Positions 1-6,580 of a stretch of 11,315 bases of DNA are shown here, piece by piece. Source of the DNA: an uncultured Collinsella sp. (lineage in GTDB: Bacteria; Actinomycetota; Coriobacteriia; Coriobacteriales; Coriobacteriaceae); the NCBI GenBank assembly GCA_902494945.1, contig CABUVF010000062.1, positions 1 to 11,315 of the forward strand, read 5' to 3'. The translations under genes and the position numbers were made by a program. Each line of letters opens with the position of its first letter. The first letter of the stretch is position 1. A model generated the notes under the pieces. The model saw only the letters and a list, made by a program, of their open reading frames with translations, ran no database searches and was not told the origin of the DNA.

Positions 1-366
1 CTGCTCGACCGTGTAGACGCCAGAATCGCCCTTGTTCGCGCTATCGACTTTGTTAAACGCGGTGTCCTCTTCCTCGACACTCAGCACGTCGACGCCCGCC
101 GTGCCGCCCTGCTGGTTGGAGCCCGTATTGATCTCCCAAAACACGCCGTTGATGTCGTCGTCGAAATCAAACTGGCGTCCCTCGACAACGGCCAGCGATC
201 CATCGGCCTCGACCGTGGCACTGATGTAGGTTTGGGTCATGGAATACCCGTCGGCACGTGCAACGGCGGGCAACAGCAGCAGCGCGCACGCGACGAGCGC
301 ACAAATGGAAGCAAATCGCGCAAACGGGCAGCGCTGCCGACAGGTCTTGGCAACGGGGGCGTTCAT
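1..366 (-). CDS. DUF2207-type exported protein, N-terminal part (cut by the window edge)
   Basis: The frame is open from an ATG at 366 to the left edge, giving 122 residues with no stop. Residues 1-16 are basic, 17-36 are hydrophobic (CALVACALLLLPAVA), and an ARA/DG signal-peptidase-like site follows near residue 38. After cleavage the chain continues with a beta-rich stretch in which residues VEADGSLAVVE and FDFDDDINGVFWEIN resemble the N-terminal domain of DUF2207 membrane proteins, where this region is extracytoplasmic and is followed by C-terminal membrane helices (off the window here). AAAGGA lies 7 nt before the ATG. An extended -10-like TGgTATCAC sits at about 384-392 on the minus strand, but I see no good -35. 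The function of the family is unknown. The start and export are well supported; the family name is from sequence resemblance only. Confidence 0.8.
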   Translation of the reverse strand, partial: MNAPVAKTCRQRCPFARFASICALVACALLLLPAVARADGYSMTQTYISATVEADGSLAVVEGRQFDFDDDINGVFWEINTGSNQQGGTAGVDVLSVEEEDTAFNKVDSANKGDSGVYTVEQ

Positions 367-478
367 AGGCACATCCTTTGTCTGTGATACCAGTAGCGTC
401 ATTGTCCCACGTTTGCGGGTTCATGTGACGAACATCTAGGTCAGCGGAGTATCAAACGGGACGAAAGTCACGCCCGCG

Positions 479-532
479 GCCGGCACCTGGGGACGTTCCT
501 TATCTGCCGGCAATCTGGGACACTCCTTGGCA
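479..532 (+). repeat. degenerate 27-nt tandem motif, two units
   Basis: Two units, 479-505 and 506-532, both begin with GCCGGCA and contain GGGAC and TCCTT at matching positions; 18 of 27 bases agree by eye. A related GTGGGACAAT lies in inverted orientation at 410-401. From memory, motifs of the type TGGGGACGTTCC/TGGGACA are scattered in intergenic DNA of some bacteria near REP-associated tyrosine (Y1) transposases; no transposase is present here. The repeat is visible, the link is a guess. Confidence 0.4.
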
Positions 533-703
533 TAGCCCGCTCCGGCAATAGATACCACTTCATAGCTCCATCACAGGTGTAGCGGCTTTGTGTGGGCGCG
601 GCATGCGCTGATTGAGCCGCCAGTTGAGGGGCATAAAGCAGTTGAGCGAAAACGGTTTGCCCCTTTGCCGTCCGCTTGAGGATCATGTCCCCCTTTTCCG
701 CGG

Positions 704-737
704 AAACCCCGGCAGTTGCGAAGAGCTGCCGGGGTTT
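704..737 (+). terminator. strong hairpin, terminator-like, no obvious upstream gene
   Basis: AAACCCCGGCAG (704-715) pairs perfectly with CTGCCGGGGTTT (726-737) around a 10-nt loop. The T-run after the stem is short on the plus strand (TTTCTGTCGTTT), and the minus-strand side is no better. It lies 125 nt before the synthetase start and upstream of that gene's -10 box, so it does not end a recognised transcript. It may insulate the synthetase promoter or end an unannotated small RNA. Confidence 0.55.
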
Positions 738-861
738 CTGTCGTTTGAGGGCTAGATTGATTGACGACGATTAAGGCGCCGAGCCGGTGGTCCGGCACGC
801 GCAACGTGTGGCCTCAGCAACTTGCAGGCCACGGCAGCGTCTCCCCCACCACGCCCCGCGC

Positions 862-867
862 TATACT
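862..867 (+). promoter_or_regulatory. -10 box giving a leaderless synthetase transcript
   Basis: TATACT, one base from the TATAAT consensus, ends 7 nt before the A of the ATG at 875. Transcription normally begins 6-8 nt after a -10 box, so the first transcribed base would be at or next to the start codon. No Shine-Dalgarno motif lies in the bases before the ATG, which fits a leaderless message. No clear -35 is seen. Confidence 0.5.
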
Positions 868-874
868 CGTCCGC

Positions 875-1879
875 ATGGACATCAACACACGCAACATAGC
901 AACAACCGCCGCCGACGCGCCAACGACGCCGGCCGCTCCCGCGCCCGTCGTGGGGCGCTTCGCCCCGTCGCCCTCGGGCCGTATGCACCTGGGCAACGTG
1001 TTCAGCTGCCTGTGCGCATGGCTTTCGGCCCGCAGCCAGGGCGGCAGCATCGTGTTACGCATTGAGGACCTGGACGATCGCTGCAAGCGCCCGGAACTTG
1101 CCGCCCAATTGATTGACGACCTGGCCTGGCTGGGGCTGGAGTGGGACGAAGGCCCCTACTACCAGCACGACCGCCTAGACCTGTACGAGAGCGCCTTGCG
1201 CCGGCTGAAAGACGCCGGCCTCACCTATCCCTGCTTTTGCACACGCGCCGAGCTCCACGCCGCGAGTGCACCGCACGCGAGCGACGGCACGCCCATCTAC
1301 CGTGGCGCCTGCCGAAGTCTTTCGGCCGAGGAGGTGGCCCGCCGCAGCGCCCTGCGCGCCCCGGCCACACGTCTGCGCGTGCCCACCGTCGACGACCTCG
1401 CAGACGACGTGATCGAATTTGTGGATCGCACGTACGGCGCCCAATGCGAAGCACTCGCCACCGAGTGCGGCGACTTTTTGGTGCGCCGCAGCGACGGCGT
1501 GTTTGCCTATCAGCTAGCCGTGGTGGTCGACGACGCTGCCATGGGCGTCACCGAGGTTGTGCGCGGATGCGACCTGCTGGGCTCCACGCCGCGCCAAATC
1601 TACCTGCAGCATCTGCTGGGACTTCCAACGCCGCACTACGCACACATTCCGCTGCTCATGTCGCCGGATGGCCGCCGCCTTTCCAAGCGAGACCGCGATT
1701 TGGACCTGGGCGAACTACGCGCACGCTTTGGCACGCCCGAGACGCTGCTGGGATGGCTCGCCGGGCAAACGGGCATCGCGCCGGACGCCACACCGCGCTC
1801 TGCCGAGCAGCTGGTCGAGCACTTTAGCTGGGATGTTATCCGTACGCATCGGGAGAACATCACTGTAACGGTCGAGTAG
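875..1879 (+). CDS. gluQ: glutamyl-Q tRNA(Asp) synthetase (GluQRS)
   Basis: This 334-residue protein is a truncated glutamyl-tRNA synthetase paralogue: the catalytic Rossmann domain without the anticodon-binding C-terminal domain. GluQRS enzymes attach glutamate to the queuosine base at the wobble position of tRNA-Asp. Visible: VGRFAPSPSGRMHLGN at 26-41 (HIGH-type ATP motif), RIEDLDDR at 62-69, a zinc-site pattern C120, C122, Y142, C146 as in E. coli YadB, and RLSKRD at 268-273 (KMSKS motif). Length fits the family (about 300 residues), with a 20-residue Ala/Pro/Thr-rich N-terminal extension. The frame is open further upstream to a TTG at 761, but homology begins after residue 25 and TATACT precedes the ATG at 875, so I take 875. 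The gene converges on the phosphoesterase gene with 15 nt between stops. Confidence 0.93.
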   Translation: MDINTRNIATTAADAPTTPAAPAPVVGRFAPSPSGRMHLGNVFSCLCAWLSARSQGGSIVLRIEDLDDRCKRPELAAQLIDDLAWLGLEWDEGPYYQHDRLDLYESALRRLKDAGLTYPCFCTRAELHAASAPHASDGTPIYRGACRSLSAEEVARRSALRAPATRLRVPTVDDLADDVIEFVDRTYGAQCEALATECGDFLVRRSDGVFAYQLAVVVDDAAMGVTEVVRGCDLLGSTPRQIYLQHLLGLPTPHYAHIPLLMSPDGRRLSKRDRDLDLGELRARFGTPETLLGWLAGQTGIAPDATPRSAEQLVEHFSWDVIRTHRENITVTVE

Positions 1880-1894
1880 CCAGCCACCCCGCCT

Positions 1895-2620
1895 CTACGC
1901 AACATCCCAGGGCTGGAGTTCGTCACCCAAGCGAACGATGCAGTCATAGAGCACGGTGTGGCGCTCGGCCGGGTTGGCATCCCGATGAAAATGCCCGTAG
2001 TACCAGCGCTTATAATCCAAGCGGTCTTCCAGCTCATCGAAAAATGCAGTAAGACGATCAACGCCGGGGCAATTCCAGCCGGGTGCCGGATAGAGCGTGG
2101 GCGAGAGCATGCGCGTGGAGCAGGTGTGGGTGATTACGTAGTCGACCTTCCAACCCACGCTGTCGAGCCTTGCCCGCGCCTCCCCAAAGTTGCGCTCGTC
2201 CGGCAGCTCCTGCGGCCACCAACTGGAATACGGCACGCGATATTCCTTGTCCACGCTCGTGGCGCCGCCCATGGTAAAGATCGTTGAGCCGTCGAGTTCA
2301 AAAACCTCGCCGCGCGTCAGGCGCCGTATGGGCGAGGTATCCGACAGGCGCTGCGTCAGCCCACCGTGCCACAACTCCATGGGTCGCTCCGCCCAGTGAT
2401 CGAAACGCTCGTGGTTGCCGTCGACAAACAGCACGGTGTAGGGGCGCGACTCCAGCCAAGCAATATCGGCGCACTCCTCGGCAGAAAAATCCAAGGGAAA
2501 GCCAAAATCGCCGGCGACGATGAGATAGTCGTCACTCGTCAGACTATCCCCAAGATCCCAGTCGCGCAGCTTTTGCATGTCGAGGCCGCTGTGAATATCG
2601 CCCGTCACATAGACCGTCAT
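1895..2620 (-). CDS. calcineurin-like metallophosphoesterase
   Basis: 241 residues with the full set of two-metal phosphoesterase motifs: GDIH (D8, H10), GDFG (D38), GNHE (N69, H70), H165 in VITHTC, and GHFH (H210, H212). These bind the dinuclear metal centre that hydrolyses phosphate mono- or diesters. There is no signal peptide or membrane segment, so it is probably cytosolic. The substrate cannot be read from the sequence. The frame extends to an ATG 36 nt upstream, but the MTVYVTGDIH start matches the family's usual beginning and has GGGAAG 10 nt before it. A small membrane-protein gene lies 85 nt upstream on the same strand and could be co-transcribed. The annotation as a phosphoesterase is secure. 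Confidence 0.9.
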   Translation of the reverse strand: MTVYVTGDIHSGLDMQKLRDWDLGDSLTSDDYLIVAGDFGFPLDFSAEECADIAWLESRPYTVLFVDGNHERFDHWAERPMELWHGGLTQRLSDTSPIRRLTRGEVFELDGSTIFTMGGATSVDKEYRVPYSSWWPQELPDERNFGEARARLDSVGWKVDYVITHTCSTRMLSPTLYPAPGWNCPGVDRLTAFFDELEDRLDYKRWYYGHFHRDANPAERHTVLYDCIVRLGDELQPWDVA

Positions 2621-2705
2621 CGGATTACCACTTCCCTGCAAGTCGCTAGCCCACATTCTGCACGATTACTAAGCTAACCGTTCCAGCCCTTCCATCCCTT
2701 AGGGC

Positions 2706-2945
2706 TTACCCTTCGTTCTTCCATCCAAACGGGTCAAGCACCCAAAAAACCAGATCGAGCACGCCGCCGGTCATCATGGCGCCGGCAAGGGCCATGCAAA
2801 CGTGCAGGGAACTGGTACTTCGGAGCACGTCGAATGGCCCCAGAACAGCCAGCAGCGCGACCGCTGCGTCGGCAAAGCACAGTGCGAGGCACGGCCCCGC
2901 GTCCTTGACGCACTTCTTTGCGAGATGCTTTGCGTTGTCACTCAT
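2706..2945 (-). CDS. small two-helix membrane protein, unknown function
   Basis: 79 residues, starting MSDNAKHLAKK, with two hydrophobic stretches at about 18-39 (CLALCFADAAVALLAVLGPF) and 48-70, joined by a short polar turn; the C-terminus DPFGWKNEG is hydrophilic. AAGGAG stands 10 nt before the ATG, which strongly supports this start over the much longer open frame extending to 3221; the extension is low-complexity noise crossing an inverted-repeat element. A basic N-terminus before the first helix suggests it stays inside. Four cysteines (C12, C19, C23, C50) are noticeable for so small a protein. I recognise no family. The phosphoesterase gene follows on the same strand. Confidence 0.75.
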   Translation of the reverse strand: MSDNAKHLAKKCVKDAGPCLALCFADAAVALLAVLGPFDVLRSTSSLHVCMALAGAMMTGGVLDLVFWVLDPFGWKNEG

Positions 2946-3106
2946 CGGTATCGAACTCCTTAGAGGGTCATTGTTCAGACGCATGCCGCCGCGGCAGAGC
3001 GGGGCGGCAGGGTAAGTGTCACATGCCGTGCGGACATCAATGGAGAAACCGCCTGCTCGACCAACCCTTGACGCCGTTTTGCACCGGCACCCCATCCCCC
3101 CGCTGT

Positions 3107-3289
3107 CGAGGTCTAATTCTTTTCCCGAGAAGTGAACGGCTGTTTTTGAGCCCCTGAAACAGCCGCATTTTTCGGCGGCAAAATCGTGGGATTTCAGCAT
3201 TGAAACCGCAGGAAACGACACCTTTAAAGTGTCGATGCTTCGGGGGTCCGATTTAGCTCGTTCACTTCTCGGAAAAGTATTAGACCTCG
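3107..3289. repeat. 183-bp inverted-repeat element, MITE-like
   Basis: The left arm 3107-3138 and the reverse complement of the right arm 3259-3289 match over 31 bases with one substitution and one extra C in the left arm; both begin CGAGGTCTAAT and end GAGAAGTGAACG. The 120-bp interior carries its own dyads: CGGCTGTTT/AAACAGCCG at 3137-3145 and 3157-3165, TTTCA/TGAAA at 3192-3205, and CGACAC/GTGTCG at 3216-3234. The interior has no credible reading frame. Size and long terminal repeats fit a non-autonomous miniature transposable element; a structured RNA or large two-way regulatory hairpin is the alternative. No clean target-site duplication is seen, only CGCTG near both ends (3101-3105 and 3288-3292), slightly out of register. 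Confidence 0.7.
3137..3165. repeat. 9-bp hairpin inside the inverted-repeat element
   Basis: CGGCTGTTT (3137-3145) pairs with AAACAGCCG (3157-3165) around an 11-nt loop. It overlaps the inner end of the left arm by two bases, so the long 31-bp stem and this hairpin could nearly stack in one fold. Confidence 0.5.
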
Positions 3290-3357
3290 CTGCTAGCTAC
3301 CCAGAAGGACACCTCTCCCTTCCCCACCGCCACCCAAAAACTCATCCAACATTAATC

Positions 3358-3385
3358 TTGGCTCAAGAATCGCTTAATCTATAAC
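3358..3385 (+). promoter_or_regulatory. candidate promoter of the signalling operon
   Basis: TTGGCT (3358-3363) and TATAAC (3380-3385) are separated by 16 nt, each differing from consensus by one or two bases. The region is AT-rich amid GC-rich DNA. The start codon is about 118 nt downstream, leaving a long GC-rich leader. A second AT-rich box, TATAGA at about 3392, could also serve as a -10. Confidence 0.4.
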
Positions 3386-3503
3386 CTGCACTATAGAGTT
3401 CGACCAAGGGCGGGGCGGCACCGCGCAACGCAGGCCGCCGAACGCAACGCTCGCGCCCGGGCAGATCGCCCGGCGTCGCGCCCATCGAACGAAAGGACAG
3501 GTC

Positions 3504-4046
3504 ATGGACGACCTCGAAAAAGTTGAAACCATCCGCACCAAGTGCAACGTGAGCTACACCGATGCCAAGGCCGCGCTCGACGCCGCCGACGGCAACGTTT
3601 TGGACGCCATCATTTGGCTCGAGTCGCAGGGCAAGACCCAGACCACGTCGGCGCACGCCGCCACCGAGTCCGCGCCGGCCGACGAGCCCTCGGCCGAGAT
3701 GGTCGCCGCACAGGCCGCCTACGAGAAGTCGAGCGAAAAGACCGACTTTTCCAAGAAGATGGACAGCGTGTGGGAGTACCTCAAAAAGCTCTTCCGCCTG
3801 AGCCTGGACACCAAGTTTATCGCCACGCGCCGCGATGCGATCATCCTCAACATCCCCATCCTGATCCCCATCATCGCCCTGTTTGCCTGGGGCGCCACGA
3901 TATGGCTGATGCTGCTTGGCCTGTTCTTTGGCATGCGCTACCGCATCGATAGCGACGGCGACGTGCCCGGCAGCATCAACAACCTGATGGACAGCGCTGC
4001 CAATGCCGCGGACGACATCAAGCAAAATCTGAACGACGACAAGTAA
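3504..4046 (+). CDS. UBA-like / DUF4342 membrane protein
   Basis: 180 residues. Residues 4-41 form a UBA/TS-N-like three-helix fold of the kind used in EF-Ts: VETIRTKCNVSYTDAKAAL, then the DGNVLDAIIWLE helix. A 40-residue Ala/Ser/Thr/Glu linker follows. At 80-111 there is a basic amphipathic stretch and at 112-144 a long hydrophobic region (IILNIPILIPIIALF..IWLMLLGLFFG) that can cross the membrane once or as a hairpin. The C-terminus is acidic and polar. This order matches proteins annotated as DUF4342, whose function is not established. AAAGGA lies 6 nt before the ATG. The response-regulator start is 18 nt after the stop, so the three genes probably form one operon, which suggests a link to envelope signalling (inference). 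Confidence 0.85.
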   Translation: MDDLEKVETIRTKCNVSYTDAKAALDAADGNVLDAIIWLESQGKTQTTSAHAATESAPADEPSAEMVAAQAAYEKSSEKTDFSKKMDSVWEYLKKLFRLSLDTKFIATRRDAIILNIPILIPIIALFAWGATIWLMLLGLFFGMRYRIDSDGDVPGSINNLMDSAANAADDIKQNLNDDK

Positions 4047-4064
4047 TCGCAGACGGGGGCACGT

Positions 4065-4841
4065 ATGGCACGAATCCTGATCGTAGAGGACGAGGAGAAA
4101 ATCGCCCGCTTTGTGACGCTCGAGCTGGAGCACGAGGGCTACCAGGTGGAGCACGCCGCCGATGGCCGCACCGCCGTTGACCTAGCGCTGGAGCGCGACT
4201 ACGATCTGATCCTGCTCGATGTGCTGTTGCCGCAGCTCAACGGCATGGAGGTCCTGCGGCGTGTCCGCACGCACAAGGATGTGCCGGTGATTATGGTCAC
4301 CGCGCGCGATGCCGTGATGGACAAGGTGGCCGGGCTCGATGCCGGCGCCGACGATTACCTGACCAAGCCGTTTGCGATCGAGGAGCTGTTCGCACGGATC
4401 CGCGTGGCGTTGAAGCGCGCTGAGGCCGTGCGGGCGGCTTCGGGCGCGGTCGGCACCGGTGCCGGGGCGGGCGCTACGGGTGCCGGTACCGCCGCGACGT
4501 CCCCGGCTGGCGACTCGGCCAAGACCTCTGCCTCGCCCTCCCCCGCCACGCTCGCCGTGGGCTCGGTTGCGCTCGATCCCGACCGCCGCGAAGTCACGGT
4601 CGGCGGCTCGCCCATCGTGCTGACCGCCCGCGAGTTCGACGTCCTCGCCCTGCTTATGGCGCACGCCGGCACCGTGCTCACGCGCGAACGCATCGCGCAC
4701 GAGGCGCTGGGCTACGAATACGTGGGCGACACCAACAACGTCGACGTGCACATCGCGCACCTGCGCGCCAAGATCGAAGACGCCGGCGGTGCCCGCATCA
4801 TCCAGACCGTGCGCGGGGTGGGCTATGTCTGCCGCGCGTAA
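4065..4841 (+). CDS. OmpR/PhoB-family response regulator
   Basis: 258 residues. The receiver domain (1-118) has E8/D9, phosphoacceptor D52 in LILLDVLLP, T79 in VTAR and K101 in LTKPF. The winged-helix DNA-binding domain occupies about 164-258 (LTAREFDVLALL; TNNVDVHIAHLRAKIE; IQTVRGVGYVC). Between them is an unusually long linker of about 40 residues (122-163), almost only Ala, Gly, Ser, Thr and Pro; most OmpR-type proteins have linkers well under half this length. The kinase that should phosphorylate D52 is encoded next and overlaps this gene's last 17 nt. GGGGG lies 5 nt before the start. Regulated genes cannot be told from this window. Confidence 0.95.
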   Translation: MARILIVEDEEKIARFVTLELEHEGYQVEHAADGRTAVDLALERDYDLILLDVLLPQLNGMEVLRRVRTHKDVPVIMVTARDAVMDKVAGLDAGADDYLTKPFAIEELFARIRVALKRAEAVRAASGAVGTGAGAGATGAGTAATSPAGDSAKTSASPSPATLAVGSVALDPDRREVTVGGSPIVLTAREFDVLALLMAHAGTVLTRERIAHEALGYEYVGDTNNVDVHIAHLRAKIEDAGGARIIQTVRGVGYVCRA

Positions 4842-6141
4842 CGACGAGGCTAAGCGCGTCACCTCCATCGCCCGCGCCATCAACTGGAGCTATATGTGGC
4901 GCCGCTTGGTGAGCTACGTCTGGCTGGATCTGTTGCTGCTGCTTGTTGCGGCGGCGATCCTCGTCTATGGCTACAACCAGACGCTGCCCGATGGCGCGTT
5001 TACCGCGGGATGGATCCCCGGCGCCGCTGTTCGCAGCATGTCGCTGACCCCCGCGCGCGGCTGGGACCTGACCACGCTCACCTATACCGTCGAGCTTGCA
5101 CGTAGCACCAAGACCTTCCCCCTCGCACAGGACCTCGTCACGCTATGGGCTCTCTACCTTGTCGTTGCGGGCTGGCAGGTTATCAGCGTGCTCGATATGC
5201 TCGGCGGCGCCCGCCGCGTGCGCCGCACTATGGCGCCGCTCAACGACCTGGCCCTGCGCGTTGACGAGCTCGGCCGCATGCAGCTCGCCGGCGGCAAGAT
5301 GGAAACGCTCGAGCAGGCCATCGAGCGCGCGAGCGTCGACTCGCCAAGCGTCACTACCGGCGACGCCGACCTGGCAAGCATCGAGGTCGCGCTCAACCGC
5401 CTGCTGCGTCAGATGCAAGAGGCAAAGCTGCAGCAGATGCGCTTTGTCAACGATGCAAGCCACGAGCTGCGCACACCCATCGCGGTGATTCAGGGCTACG
5501 TAAACATGCTCGACCGCTGGGGGAAAGACGACCCGGACGTGCTAGCAGAGTCCATCGCCTCGCTCAAAGCCGAAAGCGAGCATATGCAGGAGCTCGTTGA
5601 GCAGCTGCTATTTTTGGCGCGCGGCGATGCCGGTCGCACCGTGCTACGGCGCGCAAATACCAACCTGGCTGCACTGGTCGGCGAGGTTTGCGAAGAATCT
5701 CAGATGATCGATGCCGGGCACACATATCGGCTGGCGTATGATGCCGCACTTACCAGCGACCCGCGCTGCAACGCATCGGTTGACGTGGCACTCGTGAAGC
5801 AGGCGCTGCGCGTGATCGTGCAAAACGCCGCCAAGTATTCGGACGCGGGCACAACCGTCACGTTTGTCATAACGCCGGATGCGGGCGCGGGCACGATCGA
5901 CATAAGCGTTGAGGACGAGGGGATCGGCATGAACCAGGAATCCGCAGCTCACGCGTTCGAGCGGTTCTACCGTGCCGACAACGCACGCAATGCCGGCGCG
6001 CAGGGCTCGGGTCTGGGGCTCGCCATTGCCAAGTGGATCGTCGACAGCCATGGCGGTGTCATCGGCGTGACCTCAGTCGAGGGCGTCGGCAGCCGCTTTA
6101 CGATTCGCCTGCCGCGGCAGGAAGCCCCTCGGCATAAATAA
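4825..6141 (+). CDS. sensor histidine kinase, partner of the upstream regulator
   Basis: 438 residues. Two membrane segments at about 32-50 and 104-125 bracket an extracytoplasmic loop of about 50 residues, probably the sensing part. A HAMP-like helical linker follows (about 126-205), longer than standard and interrupted by a polar SVTTGDAD stretch. The HisKA domain has H213 in FVNDASHELRTP. The ATPase domain shows the N-box (N334 in QNAAKYS), G1 (DEGIGM, 364-369), F-box (FERFYRAD, 378-385) and G2 (GSGLGLAI, 394-401). The frame is open 36 nt further up, but the ATG at 4825 follows GGGGTGGG and gives a 17-nt overlap with the regulator stop, typical of translational coupling. The TAA runs into the terminator stem. 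The signal sensed is unknown. Confidence 0.95.
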   Translation: MSAARNDEAKRVTSIARAINWSYMWRRLVSYVWLDLLLLLVAAAILVYGYNQTLPDGAFTAGWIPGAAVRSMSLTPARGWDLTTLTYTVELARSTKTFPLAQDLVTLWALYLVVAGWQVISVLDMLGGARRVRRTMAPLNDLALRVDELGRMQLAGGKMETLEQAIERASVDSPSVTTGDADLASIEVALNRLLRQMQEAKLQQMRFVNDASHELRTPIAVIQGYVNMLDRWGKDDPDVLAESIASLKAESEHMQELVEQLLFLARGDAGRTVLRRANTNLAALVGEVCEESQMIDAGHTYRLAYDAALTSDPRCNASVDVALVKQALRVIVQNAAKYSDAGTTVTFVITPDAGAGTIDISVEDEGIGMNQESAAHAFERFYRADNARNAGAQGSGLGLAIAKWIVDSHGGVIGVTSVEGVGSRFTIRLPRQEAPRHK

Positions 6142-6172
6142 AGGGATAAGGCCATGCGGCCCTATCCCTTTT
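6140..6172. terminator. two-way terminator between converging operons
   Basis: AAAGGGATA (6140-6148) pairs with TATCCCTTT (6163-6171), and GGCC (6150-6153) with GGCC (6158-6161), around the loop ATGC; one A/C mismatch interrupts the stem. T follows on the plus strand and A-rich bases precede it, giving a T-run on the minus strand too. It overlaps the kinase stop codon and lies 22 nt beyond the end of the VOC-protein gene, so it can end both transcripts. Confidence 0.85.
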
Positions 6173-6194
6173 GCTAGCTATAGCAGCTTATGCG

Positions 6195-6569
6195 CTACTC
6201 GCGGCACAGATGCACGGCGAAGCCGGCGAACTCGCGCTTAAAGTACACGAGCTTGGTGCCGCCGTCGGGCAGCAGAACGCGCGACTCCTCGTTGACCTCG
6301 AGTCCGCGCCCGGCAAACCACTTCTCGGCCGCATCGATGTCGTTGACGGCAAAGCCAATGTGGCCCTTGGCGCCACGACCGTTCTGCTTCATGATCTCGA
6401 CCAGCGAATCGTTGAAGTACGAAACCGGGGTCTCGATAACGGGCAGGCCCATCATCGTCGAGAACAGCTCCGCGATCTCCAGGGCGTCTGCCGGGTCGGT
6501 GGCGTTAATGCCCACATGGGCAACGCGCATGCCAAAGAGCTCGGCCGGGTTGGCGTTCTGCTCACTCAT
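6195..6569 (-). CDS. VOC-superfamily (glyoxalase-like) protein
   Basis: 124 residues, consistent with one pair of beta-alpha-beta-beta-beta modules of the vicinal-oxygen-chelate fold. Seen: MRVAHVGINATDP at 14-26 with H18, GLPVIETPVS, AKGHIGFAVNDI at 67-78 with H70, and KREFAGFAVHLC at 111-122 with H120. H18 and H70 stand where family members bind a divalent metal. Substrate is not predictable; glyoxalase, dioxygenase and epimerase members share the fold. The open frame runs further up, but MSEQNANPAELFG is the sensible start, 11 nt after the stop of the PTS IIB gene, with only a weak ribosome-binding site, so it is probably translated from the same message. A role on a sugar-phosphate intermediate would fit the neighbour but is a guess. 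Confidence 0.85.
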   Translation of the reverse strand: MSEQNANPAELFGMRVAHVGINATDPADALEIAELFSTMMGLPVIETPVSYFNDSLVEIMKQNGRGAKGHIGFAVNDIDAAEKWFAGRGLEVNEESRVLLPDGGTKLVYFKREFAGFAVHLCRE

Positions 6570-6580
6570 ACAGTCAGTGC

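Larger units (their letters stand above)
367..874. other. gene-free region between divergent genes
   Basis: About 500 bases separate the DUF2207-type gene (minus) from the tRNA-modification gene (plus). Contents seen: the leader of the left gene, a degenerate 27-nt tandem motif at 479-532, two copies of CAGTTGAG near 621-647, a GGGGCA/TGCCCC pairing around 638-673, a perfect 12-bp hairpin at 704-737, and the -10 box of the next gene at 862-867. A 72-codon minus-strand frame (468-686) starts just after GGGGGAC, but it has no family resemblance and runs into the tandem motif, so I do not call it a gene. Confidence 0.6.
2946..3503. other. gene-free region with an inverted-repeat element and a promoter
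   Basis: About 560 bases between a minus-strand membrane-protein gene and the plus-strand signalling operon. It holds the 183-bp inverted-repeat element at 3107-3289 and a candidate promoter at 3358-3385. The stretch 3386-3503 looks like a GC-rich untranslated leader, including the CGCCCGGGCAGATCGCCCGGCG dyad region near 3452-3476. Nothing codes convincingly. Confidence 0.55.

Noticed and set aside
468..686. 72-codon minus-strand frame after GGGGGAC
   Set aside because: No family resemblance, unusual composition, and its end is the 27-nt tandem motif; more likely chance than a gene, though expression data could change this.
2685..2706. AGCCCT/AGGGCT hairpin after the small membrane-protein gene
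   Set aside because: Six pairs with a 10-nt loop and no T-run; too weak to call a terminator.
2946..3221. Upstream extension of the small membrane-protein frame
   Set aside because: A strong AAGGAG sits right before the ATG at 2945, and the extension crosses the inverted-repeat element with no protein-like character.
3107..3289. Retron-type RNA (inverted repeats flanking hairpins)
   Set aside because: There is no reverse transcriptase gene nearby, and the 31-bp arms fit a transposable element better.
3363..4154. 263-codon minus-strand frame
   Set aside because: It is antisense to the DUF4342 gene and the regulator start; its length reflects GC-rich codon bias in the real genes.
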